A DNA stretch of 64,000 nucleotides from Epiperipatus broadwayi (Eukaryota > Onychophora > Udeonychophora > Euonychophora > Peripatidae): assembly GCA_028023455.1 (NCBI GenBank), contig JAQFVV010000288.1:558001-622000 (forward strand), read 5' to 3'. Made by a program: the position numbers and the translations under genes. This document shows positions 34,767-51,100 of this stretch, piece after piece. The notes beneath the pieces are model-generated. The model did no database searches and was not told the origin of the DNA. It worked only from the letters and a program-made list of their open reading frames with translations. Every line of letters begins with the position of its first letter. Within the stretch, counting starts at the first letter, position 1.

Positions 34767-36490
34767 AAAACAAGATCATACTACATATTTGGAAAAAACA
34801 ACAAAATCCATTATTAATAAATCGCCTATAGAAACAGAGATAAAAAATAAAATAATCCCTCGTGAAAAATTATGAGTCTGTCCAAAATTTTATGAACTTC
34901 CAAAAATTCACAAACCAGACACCCCCCCCTTTGTCCAATAGTAAGCCAATAGGATCTCCAACTCATATTTTAGCTAGATATTTATCGGATTTCATTAAAC
35001 CTACAATCCCATCTATTAAATCACACATTAAAAACGCTTTTCATTTTACTTCTGTTTTAAAAAAATTAAAAATTAATGCTAATGACATTCTGGTGAGTTT
35101 TGATGTCGTGTCTTTGTTTAAAAACATTCCAATTGATGAAGCTTTAAATATAATCTCACAACATTGCAATTTACCAAACCATATTATTGCTTTGATTAAA
35201 CATTGTCTCTTGAACACATATTTTGTATACAATGGACAGCTTTACAAACAAGTTTTTGGTACCCCTATGGGATCACCTATCTCAGGAGTAATAGCTGATT
35301 TCTTCATGGAAAATATAGAAACTCGTGCTTTAGAATTAACATCTTTAAAACCTCTCATTTGGCTCAGATACATAGATGACACTTTTGTCAAATGGCAACA
35401 TGAAAAAAATAAATTAGATTATTTTTTTTTTACATTTGAATAATATGCATCCTCATATTAAATTTAAAATGGAGACAGAGTCTTATGAAAAACTCCCATT
35501 TCTTGATGTTCTCATCACCAGAACACCAAATAATTTATCTTTTTCAATTTACAGAAAGGATACACACATGGACAGATATTTACATTTACATTCTCATCAT
35601 CACCCAACTCAGATGTTTTCAGTAGCTTAAAACTCTTTTAAATAGAGCAATTAACCTTTCAGATAAGTCACATCTGAAAGAAGAAATAAATCATATTAGT
35701 AGTGTTTTATTAGCAAATAGTTATAATTATAAATTTATTGAAAAAGCCTTATTTCAATCCCAAAATGGACAAAATAGGAAACTAAAAGGGTGATAAATCA
35801 GTTATTAGGATTTATGTTCCATATATAAGAGGAACTACAGACAGTATTAGGTGTATATTAAAATGCAATAATATAAATACAGCATTTTATACTCATCAAA
35901 AGATCAGTAATATAATAATCAAGACTAAGGATTCAATCTCTCTTGAATCTCATGCTGTTTATCAAATTTCATGTGCAAATTGTAAAGCTCCTTACATAGG
36001 TATGAGTAATCATTGCATCAGTGTTAGGAAAGATGAGCATGCTAATGCAGTTAAACAACACTCATCACCAGCAGCAATCTCATTCCATACTCTAGATTCA
36101 GGTCATAAAATTGATTTTTCTAGTACCAGGATCATATCCAGATGTGATAATCTTAACCAGTGCAAAATCAGAGATTCTATTTAGATACTTAAAAGGTCAG
36201 ATTGTATCAATAAGTGAGATGATACATGTAAACTTCCTTCTATTTGGAAAGATTTTTTTAAAAAGCATTCTTAATTTAACATTTTTGTTATTGGTCAAAC
36301 TTTAACATTTTTTTTCAAATCAGTGATAGTAGAGCCTCTACAACCATCTTTCTACCCCTTATTACCCAGTAGATGACTTGTGAGATCAAGTCGAAACATT
36401 GGTGTATCAATATTTAAATTTTTTAACAAGGATGAACCCACAAAATATGTATTTTATATATGCAGCCTATGAAAATCTTTGTATCAACAT
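34767..36490 (+). mobile_element. Penelope element, 5'-truncated and decayed
   Basis: It starts at the position equal to 45416 of the longer copy (DHTTYLEKTT block). RT motifs persist: SFDVVSLFKNIP, GTPMGSPISG, and RYIDDTFVK with both aspartates (open frame 34862-35443). Breaks: a TGA near 34874, a C-run frameshift near 34921-34930, a T-run frameshift near 35421-35433, a TAG near 35627, and further stops before the endonuclease. The endonuclease remnant (36002-36184) keeps the YIGM block just upstream. The tail runs to AACATATATAT at about 36490. Confidence 0.85.
36370..36402 (+). ncRNA. Hammerhead-like hairpin in Penelope tail (degenerate)
   Basis: GACTTG (36375-36380) pairs perfectly with CAAGTC (36387-36392), followed at once by GAAAC (36393-36397). 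The element's CUGA core is replaced by CAGTAGAT, so this is helix II plus GAAA only. Confidence 0.35.
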
Positions 36491-38401
<1,911 letters not shown>

Positions 38402-38639
38402 GCAGAACTTCAATGCCAATGTATTTTTTAAGTCATTAGATTTAATTTTATTATCCATGAATGTTTTTATTGCTATAAATATGACTTTTATTTATTGTTG
38501 TCATTTGTTAATTTACCCAGTCATTAATAGGATAACCAAAATACATGGGCAATCTGTCTGTATATATCTATAATATTTTTGTTTGTTTATTTATTTGCAT
38601 ATTTAAGATTGATATAGAAGGTTTTGTTGCTCAAGGTTT

Positions 38640-39330
38640 AAAGACTTGTCATATATCCCTTTTCCCGCGCTCGACGAGACTCCTCGTCGACACCTAAAAT
38701 CACTCTAACTTAGTTCGTTTTTATACGATAAAATTCGTTAAATACGTATTTAATTCGTTTTTAAAAGTTCTGTACGATGGTGACATCTTCCGATTTATTT
38801 TAGAAGTAAAAAATAAAAAAAAACGCATTTTAAACCTAAACAAAGAAGGAACATTATTTGTGATTGGTTCTTAGCATGCTCTCAGCCGAAAAAGACATTC
38901 TGATTGGCTGGAAAGAACAAAGAAACTGCCTGATCAAAGAAAATAAAGAAAAACGCTGAGATTTTCATTTCGAATACGATTTAAATTATTATTAAATAAT
39001 ATTTATGGAAATTAAACATAATTTTCAGAGAGAATAATAAAAAACAAAATTATTTTTCGAAAAATATTGAAGATTTAAGTAAATATATTGAAGATGTAGT
39101 AAAAAGAAATATTTACTTTTCTATAACGTAAAAGTCGATCTTTTGTTTACATTATAACTTTTATGTTGCCGATATAGAATATCTTAGAATAAATAAATAG
39201 CAATTTATTTTTGAAAGAACTTTCGTTTTCTTCATGACCTGAAAAATTAATTATATACTTTTTATAAACGTATCTGAGTTGAATTTAATATTATAGACGA
39301 ATATGTTTTAACAATAGGCTTTGTCTTCAG
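38640..39330. promoter_or_regulatory. CpG-rich, CCAAT-containing promoter-like island
   Basis: CpG dinucleotides are frequent here and rare in the surrounding DNA. Features: CCCGCGCTCGACGAG with a perfect hairpin (TCGACGAG 38671-38678, CTCGTCGA 38683-38690), and two inverted CCAAT boxes in the same context (TGATTGG at 38861 and 38901, 40 bases apart). No TATA box or transcript could be assigned, and no exon is visible on either side within the window. It could be a promoter or 5' exon of a gene whose coding exons lie outside, or the retained promoter region of an element. Confidence 0.4.
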
Positions 39331-39417
39331 TTTGTGAGTTGGCCAATTAAAAGATTTGATTTTTATCTCATACAACCAATGATTTAATTAGCGGTTTAAG
39401 GGATATTTCATTTGTAT

Positions 39418-43168
<3,751 letters not shown>

Positions 43169-44215
43169 CTAAAATATTGTTAGTGCATCACTATCAAGAA
43201 CAGATGGTAACATTTCAGCACAATCTAGTGAATGTGAAGATGATATAAATGATTGATCGATATCAATTGGAATCATATCTGATGTAGAAATATCCGACAC
43301 AATATGATTAACAGATGTCACACAATTAATTAGGTATTGTGACTGATTAGTAACTAATTCAAATCCTGATTCATTACCCATAACTTTGAACCAATGATTC
43401 ATTTTATTACGAAATTTCTTCACCAATAACTTCGCTCTCAAAAAAACCCATTCCTGTAATTCCTTCTGTTCATCTATATTCATTAAATTACAATTACCAA
43501 AATGTATAATTTCTTTTTCAATTAATTTAAGTCTTACCAAAAATGCATCTTTCAAAATATGTATTAATGTAACAGATGCTTCTCTTATTGTATTATCCCA
43601 TTTTATTGCAAGTTCCCTAGGAAATTGGTCTATGCTAGCAATAATTTTTATTCTGAGGCCTTTAGGAATTATGTTATTGTTAATAAAATATGCAAAATTA
43701 CTAATATGTTGTTTATATCTAACTAATTCATCATATAATTTTCTAAGTTTAAGAAATGATGTACTATGTAATGTTTGGCATTTACTTTTAGCCTGCTTAT
43801 TATTAAGACGTCTAGATGACCGTTTAGGGATTGCCTCTGTATTAATTATTGTTAGACCCTGTAAATGTTGTTTACAAGAATAATCCCTATTAATATCAAA
43901 CTCTGTATCTACGCTAGATATTGTATTAAAATCAGTGCCAATTATCAATCCATTATCTATTTGGTTAACTACACCCACTTCTAAATTACCCAGATCTCCT
44001 TTACCACCATCTATATGTTGATCCGAAGCAGCAAACCCATCAATCTGTTGAACATCAGAAACAATCATTCTTAAAAAGTTCTCCTGTTTAAATATGTTAC
44101 AAATTATATCATCTAATGAAAGGTCTAAAGAATCATCTTTACGTTGAGTATGATCTTCTTTAAAAACTTTTTGAGATCTATCCTGTAATGATTCCTCCAA
44201 AACACTCCCTGTCAA
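43169..44215 (-). CDS. PLE N-terminal-type ORF, intact (348 aa)
   Basis: An open frame of 348 codons, acidic in the first 120 residues, then basic and helical. The region around residues 150-285 has the pattern seen upstream of RT in Poseidon/Neptune-type PLEs: LRKLYDELVRYKQHI, IIPKGLRIKI, AIKWDNTIREAS, a LIEKEI block, and an EWVFLRAKLL block followed by lysine-rich helix. No GIY-YIG or RT motif is present, and none follows in frame to the left. The frame is longer and cleaner than most retroelement ORFs here. It lies divergent from an RT fragment starting about 300 bases away. PLE origin is inferred from remembered family pattern; a host gene derived from such an element is an alternative. 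Confidence 0.6.
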   Translation of the reverse strand: MTGSVLEESLQDRSQKVFKEDHTQRKDDSLDLSLDDIICNIFKQENFLRMIVSDVQQIDGFAASDQHIDGGKGDLGNLEVGVVNQIDNGLIIGTDFNTISSVDTEFDINRDYSCKQHLQGLTIINTEAIPKRSSRRLNNKQAKSKCQTLHSTSFLKLRKLYDELVRYKQHISNFAYFINNNIIPKGLRIKIIASIDQFPRELAIKWDNTIREASVTLIHILKDAFLVRLKLIEKEIIHFGNCNLMNIDEQKELQEWVFLRAKLLVKKFRNKMNHWFKVMGNESGFELVTNQSQYLINCVTSVNHIVSDISTSDMIPIDIDQSFISSSHSLDCAEMLPSVLDSDALTIF

Positions 44216-44539
44216 GCAAGATTGTTCAACATTTTACTAGGATCCCGTTAGTATCACGCGGTATAATAATTTGTGATTCCTAACAATTACATATCTCAGT
44301 TTGCGTCCCCATTTCACATGTCAACACAGCTTCCATTTAAGTTCCAACATCAACAAAACTATATTCCTTCACACTCAACACTGAATTTACATTATAAACT
44401 CTGTTACATCTCATCAATGACATTATATATTTAAAACCGTACGCTAAGCATCTAGCTCCATACATATTCAAATGACGGCCATCACGGGCACCAAGATATG
44501 CGAATATTTTTATGTGAAAACTAGAATCCTCTATACTTG

Positions 44540-45098
44540 ATAATGCTAGGCTGAAACCTCATACTTGGCTTAGATATATAGATGACATTTTCATGATATG
44601 GCCACATAATGAAGTTGAACTTCATAATTTTTAAGTTATTTAAATAATTTTAATAAAAATATTAATTTCACAATGAACTTTTCAAAATCAATTGCTCATT
44701 TTCTTGATGTTGAAGTTATTTACACTAATAGAGTTCTTACTACTACTGTATATAGGAAACCAACTAATAATAACCGCTATCTATATTTTATAGTAATCAT
44801 CTTAAACATTTAAAGGCTAATATTCCTTATAGTCAATTTTTAAGAATGAAGAGGATTTGTAATGATGAGAAATTTCTTCAACAAAATAATAGTATTTTAT
44901 ATAATAGATTGGTTAATATGAGGTATCCTAAGACATTGTTGGATAATGCAGTAAGGAGATCTTCTTTAATTGATAGAAACTTCTTTTATTTAAAAAGAGT
45001 AAAAAACAATTAGATGTTCCACCATTGGTTCTTACTTTTAATAAAGATTTACCTAATATTAACCGGATATTGGCCAAACATTTTAACATATTACACTC
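44540..45098 (+). pseudogene. PLE reverse transcriptase C-terminal fragment (second family)
   Basis: The block WLRYIDDIFMIW (about 44563-44598) holds the YxDD box. Later blocks are FLDVEVIY, TTVYRKPTNNNRY, QFLRMKRICNDE, RYPKTLLDNAVRRSS and LVLTFNKDLPNINR (about 45025-45066), in the usual PLE order. Two or three frameshifts and a stop are present. The wording differs clearly from the Penelope copies in this window. The fragment is interrupted at about 45098 by the Penelope element that follows. Confidence 0.75.
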
Positions 45099-46420
45099 CA
45101 AAAGGTTTCAATTTTGCTTTAACACCTTCCCGGATACCTTTTGAGAAAATTGTTTGTAATGTTGAATCAGCTCTCGATAAAATTGATTCTACATCGGCTG
45201 ATTTGGCTAGAGCTGAGATTTGTAATATTTTAAAAAAAGCTAAGCTTCCTAAAAATAATATTTCAAAGAAAGAAAGACAAGCATTAAATAATATAAAATC
45301 GGACAAATCAATTGTTGTACTTCCAGCTGATAAAGGTAATGCCACAGTTGTAATGGATCATGACATTTACCATAATAAAATTTTAGATCTGCTTAATGAT
45401 AAAACTTATAAACTATCAAAAAGAGATCATACTACGTATTTGGAAAAAACAACAAAAGATATTATTAATAAATCACCTATTGAAACAGAGATAAAAAATA
45501 AAATAATCCCTCGTGAAAAATCTTGTGTCTGTCCAAAATTTTATGGACTTCCAAAAATTCACAAACCAGATATCCCCCTTCGTCCAATAGTAAGTGCAAT
45601 AGGTTCTCCAACTCGTATTTTAGCTATATACTTATCGGATTTCATTAAACCTACAATCCCATCTATTAAATCATATATTAAAAACTCTCTTCATTTTATT
45701 TCTGTTTTAAAAAGTTTAAAAATTAATGCTAATGACATTCTGGTCAGTTTTGATGTCGTGTCTTTGTTTACAAACATTCCAATTGATGAAGCTTTAAATA
45801 TAATCTCGCAACGTTGCAATTTACCAGACCATATTGTTGCTCTAATTAAACATTGTCTCTTAAATACATATTTTGTATACAATGTACAGCATTACAGACA
45901 AGTTTTTGGTACTCCTATGGGCTCACCTATCTCAGGAGTAATAGCTGATTTATTCATGGAATATATAGAAACTCGTGCTTTAGAATCATCATCTTTAAAA
46001 CCTCTCATTTGGCTCAGATACATAGATGACACTTTTGTCATATGGAAACATGGAAAAAATAAATTAGATGATTTTTTCTTACATTTAAATAATATGCATC
46101 CTCATATTAAATTTACAATGGAGACAGAGTCTGATGTAAAACTCCCTTTTCTTGATGTTCTAGTCACCAGAACACCAAATAGTTTATCTTTTTCTATTTA
46201 CAGAAAGGATACACACACAGATAGATATTTACATTTCCATTCTCATCATCACCCAACTCAGATAGTTTCTGTAGCCAAAACTCTTTTAAATAGAGCAATT
46301 AACCTTTCAGATGAGACACATCTAAAAGAAGAAATAAATCATATTAATAGTGTTTTATTAGCAAATAGTTATAATTACAAATTTATAAAAAAAAAAAGCC
46401 TTATTTCAAGCCCAAAATAG
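45014..46420 (+). CDS. Penelope reverse transcriptase
   Basis: 468 codons. The first about 28 residues are read-through from the flanking older PLE; real similarity starts near residue 29. Motifs: SIVVLPADKGNATVV (99-113), FYGLPKIHKP (176-185), LRPIVSA (189-195), SFDVVSLFTNIP (245-256, motif A aspartate D247), FGTPMGSPISG (298-308), and RYIDDTFVIW (335-344, D338 and D339). LPFLDVLVTR and SIYRKDTHTDRYLH follow. All RT catalytic aspartates are present. This enzyme copies element RNA into DNA at a nicked target; PLE RTs are related to telomerase RT. The frame ends after an A-run frameshift, so it is no longer joined to the endonuclease. Confidence 0.9.
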   Translation: MFHHWFLLLIKIYLILTGYWPNILTYYTPKGFNFALTPSRIPFEKIVCNVESALDKIDSTSADLARAEICNILKKAKLPKNNISKKERQALNNIKSDKSIVVLPADKGNATVVMDHDIYHNKILDLLNDKTYKLSKRDHTTYLEKTTKDIINKSPIETEIKNKIIPREKSCVCPKFYGLPKIHKPDIPLRPIVSAIGSPTRILAIYLSDFIKPTIPSIKSYIKNSLHFISVLKSLKINANDILVSFDVVSLFTNIPIDEALNIISQRCNLPDHIVALIKHCLLNTYFVYNVQHYRQVFGTPMGSPISGVIADLFMEYIETRALESSSLKPLIWLRYIDDTFVIWKHGKNKLDDFFLHLNNMHPHIKFTMETESDVKLPFLDVLVTRTPNSLSFSIYRKDTHTDRYLHFHSHHHPTQIVSVAKTLLNRAINLSDETHLKEEINHINSVLLANSYNYKFIKKKSLISSPK

Positions 46421-46462
46421 ACAAAATAGGAAACAAAAAGATGATAAATCAGCTATTAGGAT

Positions 46463-46924
46463 TTGTGTTCCATATGTAAAAGGAACTACAGACAGTATCG
46501 ACGTATACTAAAACGCTATAATATAGATACAGCATTTTCTGCTCATCAAAAGATCAGCAATATAATAACCAAGCCTAAGGATTCAATCCCTCTTAAATCT
46601 CATGGTGTCTATCAAATCTCATGTAAAAATTGTAAAGCTTTTTACATAGGTATGAGTAATCGTCACATCAGTGTTATGAGAGATGAGCATGCTAATGCAG
46701 TTAAACAACACTCATCATCATCAGCACTCTCACTCCATACTATAGATTCAGGTCATAAAATTGATTGTTCTAGTACCAGGATCATATCCAGATGTGATAA
46801 TCTCTACCAATGCAAAATTAGAGAAGCCATTGAGATACTTAAAAAACCAGATTGTATCAATAAGCGAGATGATACATGCAAACTTCCTCCTATTTGGAAA
46901 GATTTTTTTAAAAAACATTCTTAA
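46463..46924 (+). CDS. Penelope GIY-YIG endonuclease domain
   Basis: 153 codons. It has HGVYQISC (47-54), the CxxC pair C54 and C57 characteristic of PLE endonucleases, and YIGM (61-64). NRHISVMRDEHANAV follows with the conserved Arg and His positions, then IISRCDN and a C-terminal DDTCKLPPIWKDFF. It would nick target DNA for insertion. The first 14 residues are in the wrong frame because of the shift near 46500. Catalytic motifs look intact. A second ORF overlapping at 46761 is a shadow. Confidence 0.9.
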   Translation: MCSICKRNYRQYRRILKRYNIDTAFSAHQKISNIITKPKDSIPLKSHGVYQISCKNCKAFYIGMSNRHISVMRDEHANAVKQHSSSSALSLHTIDSGHKIDCSSTRIISRCDNLYQCKIREAIEILKKPDCINKRDDTCKLPPIWKDFFKKHS

Positions 46925-47017
46925 ATTCAACATTTTTGCTATGGGTGGAATTTTAACGTTTTATTCAAATCAGTGATTGTAGCGCCTCTACAACCGTCTT
47001 TCTACCTTTTATAACTC

Positions 47018-47052
47018 TGTGGATGGCTTGTGTGACCAAGTCGAAACGTCAG
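47018..47052 (+). ncRNA. Hammerhead-like hairpin in Penelope tail
   Basis: CTGTGGATGG, stem CTTG/CAAG with a TGTGAC loop, then TCGAAACGTC. The GAAAC-GUC segment and helix II fit a hammerhead. The CUGA core would require a two-base insertion, so function is uncertain. Confidence 0.35.
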
Positions 47053-47779
47053 TATATTAATATTAAAAGTTTTTAACACAGATGAACCCGCAATATATAT
47101 ATATGGTGGATTAATAGCAAAATTGTTTATAATTTTTTCCTTTTTTTATATATATTTTTAATTGCTTCTAAATTTGATCATAAATTTTCCTTATATTGTT
47201 GTAATACGTGTGAATTAAACAATTGATGAGAGGTTTTTAATAAAGGTCAGTGTTAGTGTCTAAATTGTATAGTTTAGTTTAGATTATGTACTTGCCATAC
47301 ATTAATTGTTTAATTAAAATACTTTTAATTATATAAAACAACACAGTGCTTGTATCTAATTTGATCTTTTGTTAATAAGTTTCATTTGATTTAAATTCTC
47401 TTTATACATATAACTTGCTTTCTATTGTGTGTAGAGAATTCTCGTATTGTAGTATCTAGTTTCAATTAAGTAAGAATGTTTTTATTGTTTTTGGTGGCGT
47501 ATAAAACCACATCTTATAATATAAGAAAACGGACCCTCTTATTGTTTAAACTGGTTTATTCTGATATATTAATGGCTCCAAAAACTCAATAATATATTAT
47601 TTCATTATTTTATTTAACCATATAAAGATGTAAACTTTTTACTTGTGTAAATATGAATGACTCATTAAATAGAAAGATAATATATATGCAAATATGTTCT
47701 TTCAATTTTTGTTATAATACAATCAAACTTGGATATGCAAATTATACATACAAAAAAGTGTGTTTATAGATATGTATAT

Positions 47780-47842
47780 GTAATATAACGAGGGTGCTAA
47801 TAGTTTCAAACAAGACTTTTTGATAAATGCTTCAAGAGAAAT
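47780..47842 (-). repeat. Partial copy of MITE-like inverted-repeat family
   Basis: TAATATAACGAGGGTGCTAA to GCTTCAAGAG matches the reverse complement of the right arm and centre of the element at 48132-48343. Confidence 0.65.
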
Positions 47843-48131
47843 GATATAAAATCTCTATCTAGAATTATTCCTTTGCCAAATCAGTTTTGAGCTAATGACT
47901 CTCATTAGTGAGCACAAAGAAATTCAGTCACTAGATCTAAAATACAAACGCAAACCCAGCATTTATCAAATATGTGAATATTAAGTAGAATTATCTGAAA
48001 TTTTCAAACATGTATATTCTTCAATTTCAGCTATCTAACTTAAATAGCCATATGAGATTCAACTAAATTTCAGATACCCCATATAAAATAGCCATAGCAA
48101 CATAACAACAAAACATTAAAAACCAAACTAC

Positions 48132-48343
48132 AATAATAAGGAAACCAAGTCATACATTACATGACTTAATTAGCTTGTATTTATAAATGTTAATATAACA
48201 TGCTTGCTAATAGCCCTAAACAAGATGTCTCTTGAGGTATTTATCGAAAAAGCTTGTCTAAAACTATTAGCATGCTCGTTATATTATATTTGTAAATACA
48301 ATCTGATTAAGTCACTTAATGTATGACTTCGTTTCCTTATTAT
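48132..48343. mobile_element. MITE-like or fold-back element, about 95-bp arms
   Basis: Left arm 48132-48226 and right arm 48250-48343 are imperfect reverse complements (ATAATAAGGAAAC to GCTAATAG... against CTATTAGCATGCTCGTTATA to GTTTCCTTATTAT), with a 23-base centre. No ORF. A second partial copy nearby supports mobility. Family unknown. Confidence 0.65.
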
Positions 48344-49920
48344 GAAAGTTGTTGAATAAACTATTGTAAACAAAACTGACATCAAATTATTTACTAAACC
48401 CGTTATATGTTAAGAGTTTTGGAATAAAAGTAATGTATATTTGCATCTCCAATGTACTGTAGATTGCAGGCAAATAAATTCAGAATGAATGTGTTTTATA
48501 AACCATGTTTAATTTACTGAAAAATTAAAATAATGTACATTTAAGCAAGGTAAAAGTGATCAACAGGAATAAATATAATAAAATAATAAATATAACAATA
48601 ACATATTTAGCAATCAAACCACTTTGGAAAATGAATACAAATAACGTTTTAACAAGCATATCAACAATCACAGTAATTAAAAAGGTAACTGCTTTTATAT
48701 TTGGTCTTACATTTGAATTATTTTTTTTCATAATTTTACTTAATACATTGTATATATACTGCATTGTATATTTTTATTCTCTCAAAATAAAACATGTTTT
48801 TTTTATATATTTTTTTTTATTCAAAATAAGAAAACATGACGTATGTCTTTAGGAATGGTTCAGTTACTAAATCTGTTTTAATGTTTTTTATTATTATTTA
48901 TTACACCTATCACCTGAGATTTTATTTGCTCGTCACATAAATTAATATTTCAAATAGTACTTTTTATGTCTTATTGCTTTGTAAGTAAATAAAAGTACGT
49001 TTCATTATGGAAAATTTACAGAATGAAACATATTTTTAGTTATTATGCAAAAGACGAAACTAGATTTATTTATCATGCGTTTTTGTTGATAAATATATTA
49101 CTTCCAGATTTTTAAAATTACTGCTGGAGTAAATTTTTTTTGTTAAATAAATTATTTTTATGCATTAAATATATATATATTTTTCGTTATCAGTACTTTT
49201 TTCTGTGATTTTGATATGAGACGTTAGATGATCTGTAAAACTAATTATTCACTAGAACGTTTTATACTTAGACTATTTGCTTAGAAAATGTTAGCTAAAT
49301 TATACATTCTCTCCAAATATCTTATTTTCAGCAATAAACTCATATATTTCTTACTCCTTATTATCAAATCACTTCTCTTGTTCTGTTTTATTTTTTTCTT
49401 GTCTATTCCGTTTTAATAAAAATTGTTTTGATATTTTTTATATTATTTTTCTTATTTCTTAATTTTGCTTATAAAATACTTTAATCTTGCACTCTTTTTC
49501 CTTTAAAATTTTCCCACTCTATTCCAATTTCTATAGATTCTACATTTTATAAAAACATGTTCAATACATTATTTCTCTCTTATTCTCACCCAGACAAAAT
49601 CTACAATTTAAATATTTATTTTATTTATTTTAATATTTAAAAGTTATCTCTATGCTTCAAATAACAGTATGAAATTTGTAGTATTACCACATATTGTGTC
49701 TTCATATTTTATTATTTAACTAAAAATTATTTTTATTCATATTTGTTATCTATTCCACTTATTATAATTCTGTATTTGTAATATATTCTTTATGCAGAAT
49801 CATATTTTTCATATAAAGGTATAGAAATAAATTGTGTATTTCTTCACTTTGTGTCACTGGTAGGTGGTATGATCTTCCACAGTCGATAGACCTCATGTTC
49901 TAGTAGTATCCAAAAACCTA

Positions 49921-50144
<224 letters not shown>

Positions 50145-50159
50145 CAATTAAAAAAGGCA

Positions 50160-51059
50160 AATAAATATAACAATCAAAGACTGGAATCTAAGACTAGAAT
50201 ACAGGATACACTTGATGAGCTCCAAATATCAAAAATAGATATAGAGAGTATGCAAATAAATAATGAAAAATGAGGAGAAATAGACCAACCAAATAAAGAA
50301 AATATAATTTAAGAAACAAGGGCAGACAAGAAGGTAAAGCACATCAAACACATTGAGGCTGACCAAGAACTAGATGATTTAAAAGTGAAAATAAGACACT
50401 GGATGACATACAAGATAATAAACAAAGTAAATAAAAAATAGATAAAGAAGTTATAATTGAAGCAACGGCAGACAAGAAGTTAAAACACATCAAACACGTT
50501 GAGGCCGACAGAGAACTAGATGATTTAAAAGTGGAAAATAAGCCACTGGACGACATACAAGACAATAATAACCAAAGTAAGCTTAAAATTGCACATCAGC
50601 AAGGGCCAGCTCACCTCTATGAGCAAGAGAGATTAAACAAACAAAAAGGATAAGAGAATTGCAGCAAAAGTAAGCCATATGAAATGTGGCCAAAATCAGT
50701 CAGATAGTGCAAATATTGATTACACACAAATAATGGCACTTGGGACTGAAACTGAAGACATGAGTGATGTACATAAAAGATGCAGAATTTCAACCAAAGT
50801 CAAGTCATGGCCAACAATTATGAATAAAACATCGACTAAAGTAATGAAAACTATCACTCCGGATCTGCCTACCCAAATAGAAACACACACGGAATATAGG
50901 TACAAACCAGGGCGACCAGCAAAACAAGATAGAAGATGTAAAAAGGTGAGAATTGAACAAGAGAACCCTCACAGTGAGCAGGAGATATATCATTGGTCTG
51001 TAGCAGTGGATGAAGAGAGTGGCTTGGTGTGTCAAGATGCTGTGGAAATGGAGGAATAG
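50160..51059 (+). pseudogene. LINE ORF1 remains with internal tandem repeat
   Basis: The stretch 50321-50445 repeats at 50467-50575 with a period of about 146 bases (ADKK.KHIKH.EAD.ELDDLKV in both), giving a charged, helical, coiled-coil-like sequence. A 126-codon open piece follows at 50679-51059 (PGRPAKQDRRCKKVR, basic). A stop in repeat 1 and frame changes break it. An RNA-binding role is inferred only from its position before the endonuclease. Confidence 0.55.
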
Positions 51060-51100
51060 CAGAAGCAAGACATGAGTGCCTAAACTTAAACAAGATTATT

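Larger units (their letters stand above)
45099..47095 (+). mobile_element. Penelope element, most complete copy
   Basis: It contains RT, linker, GIY-YIG endonuclease and non-coding tail. The left boundary is placed where the older PLE fragment's reading ends and the Penelope coding frame becomes sensible (KGFNFALTPSR). Two frameshifts lie between RT and endonuclease: a run of 12 A near 46387-46398 and a one-base shift near 46500. The tail ends at AACCCGCAATATATATAT. Other copies at 177, 21276, 34085 and 34767 are fragments of the same family. Confidence 0.88.
47105..49919. other. AT-rich DNA containing a small inverted-repeat family
   Basis: No coding sequence recognised; overlapping ORFs at 48525-48852 are on opposite strands and look like chance. 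Two members of an inverted-repeat family lie at 47780-47842 and 48132-48343. No continuation of the older PLE interrupted at 45098 was found right of 47095. Confidence 0.5.

Noticed and set aside
48525-48852. Overlapping ORFs on both strands with hydrophobic stretches
   Set aside because: AT-rich chance translation; no receptor or channel signature despite possible membrane-like segments.
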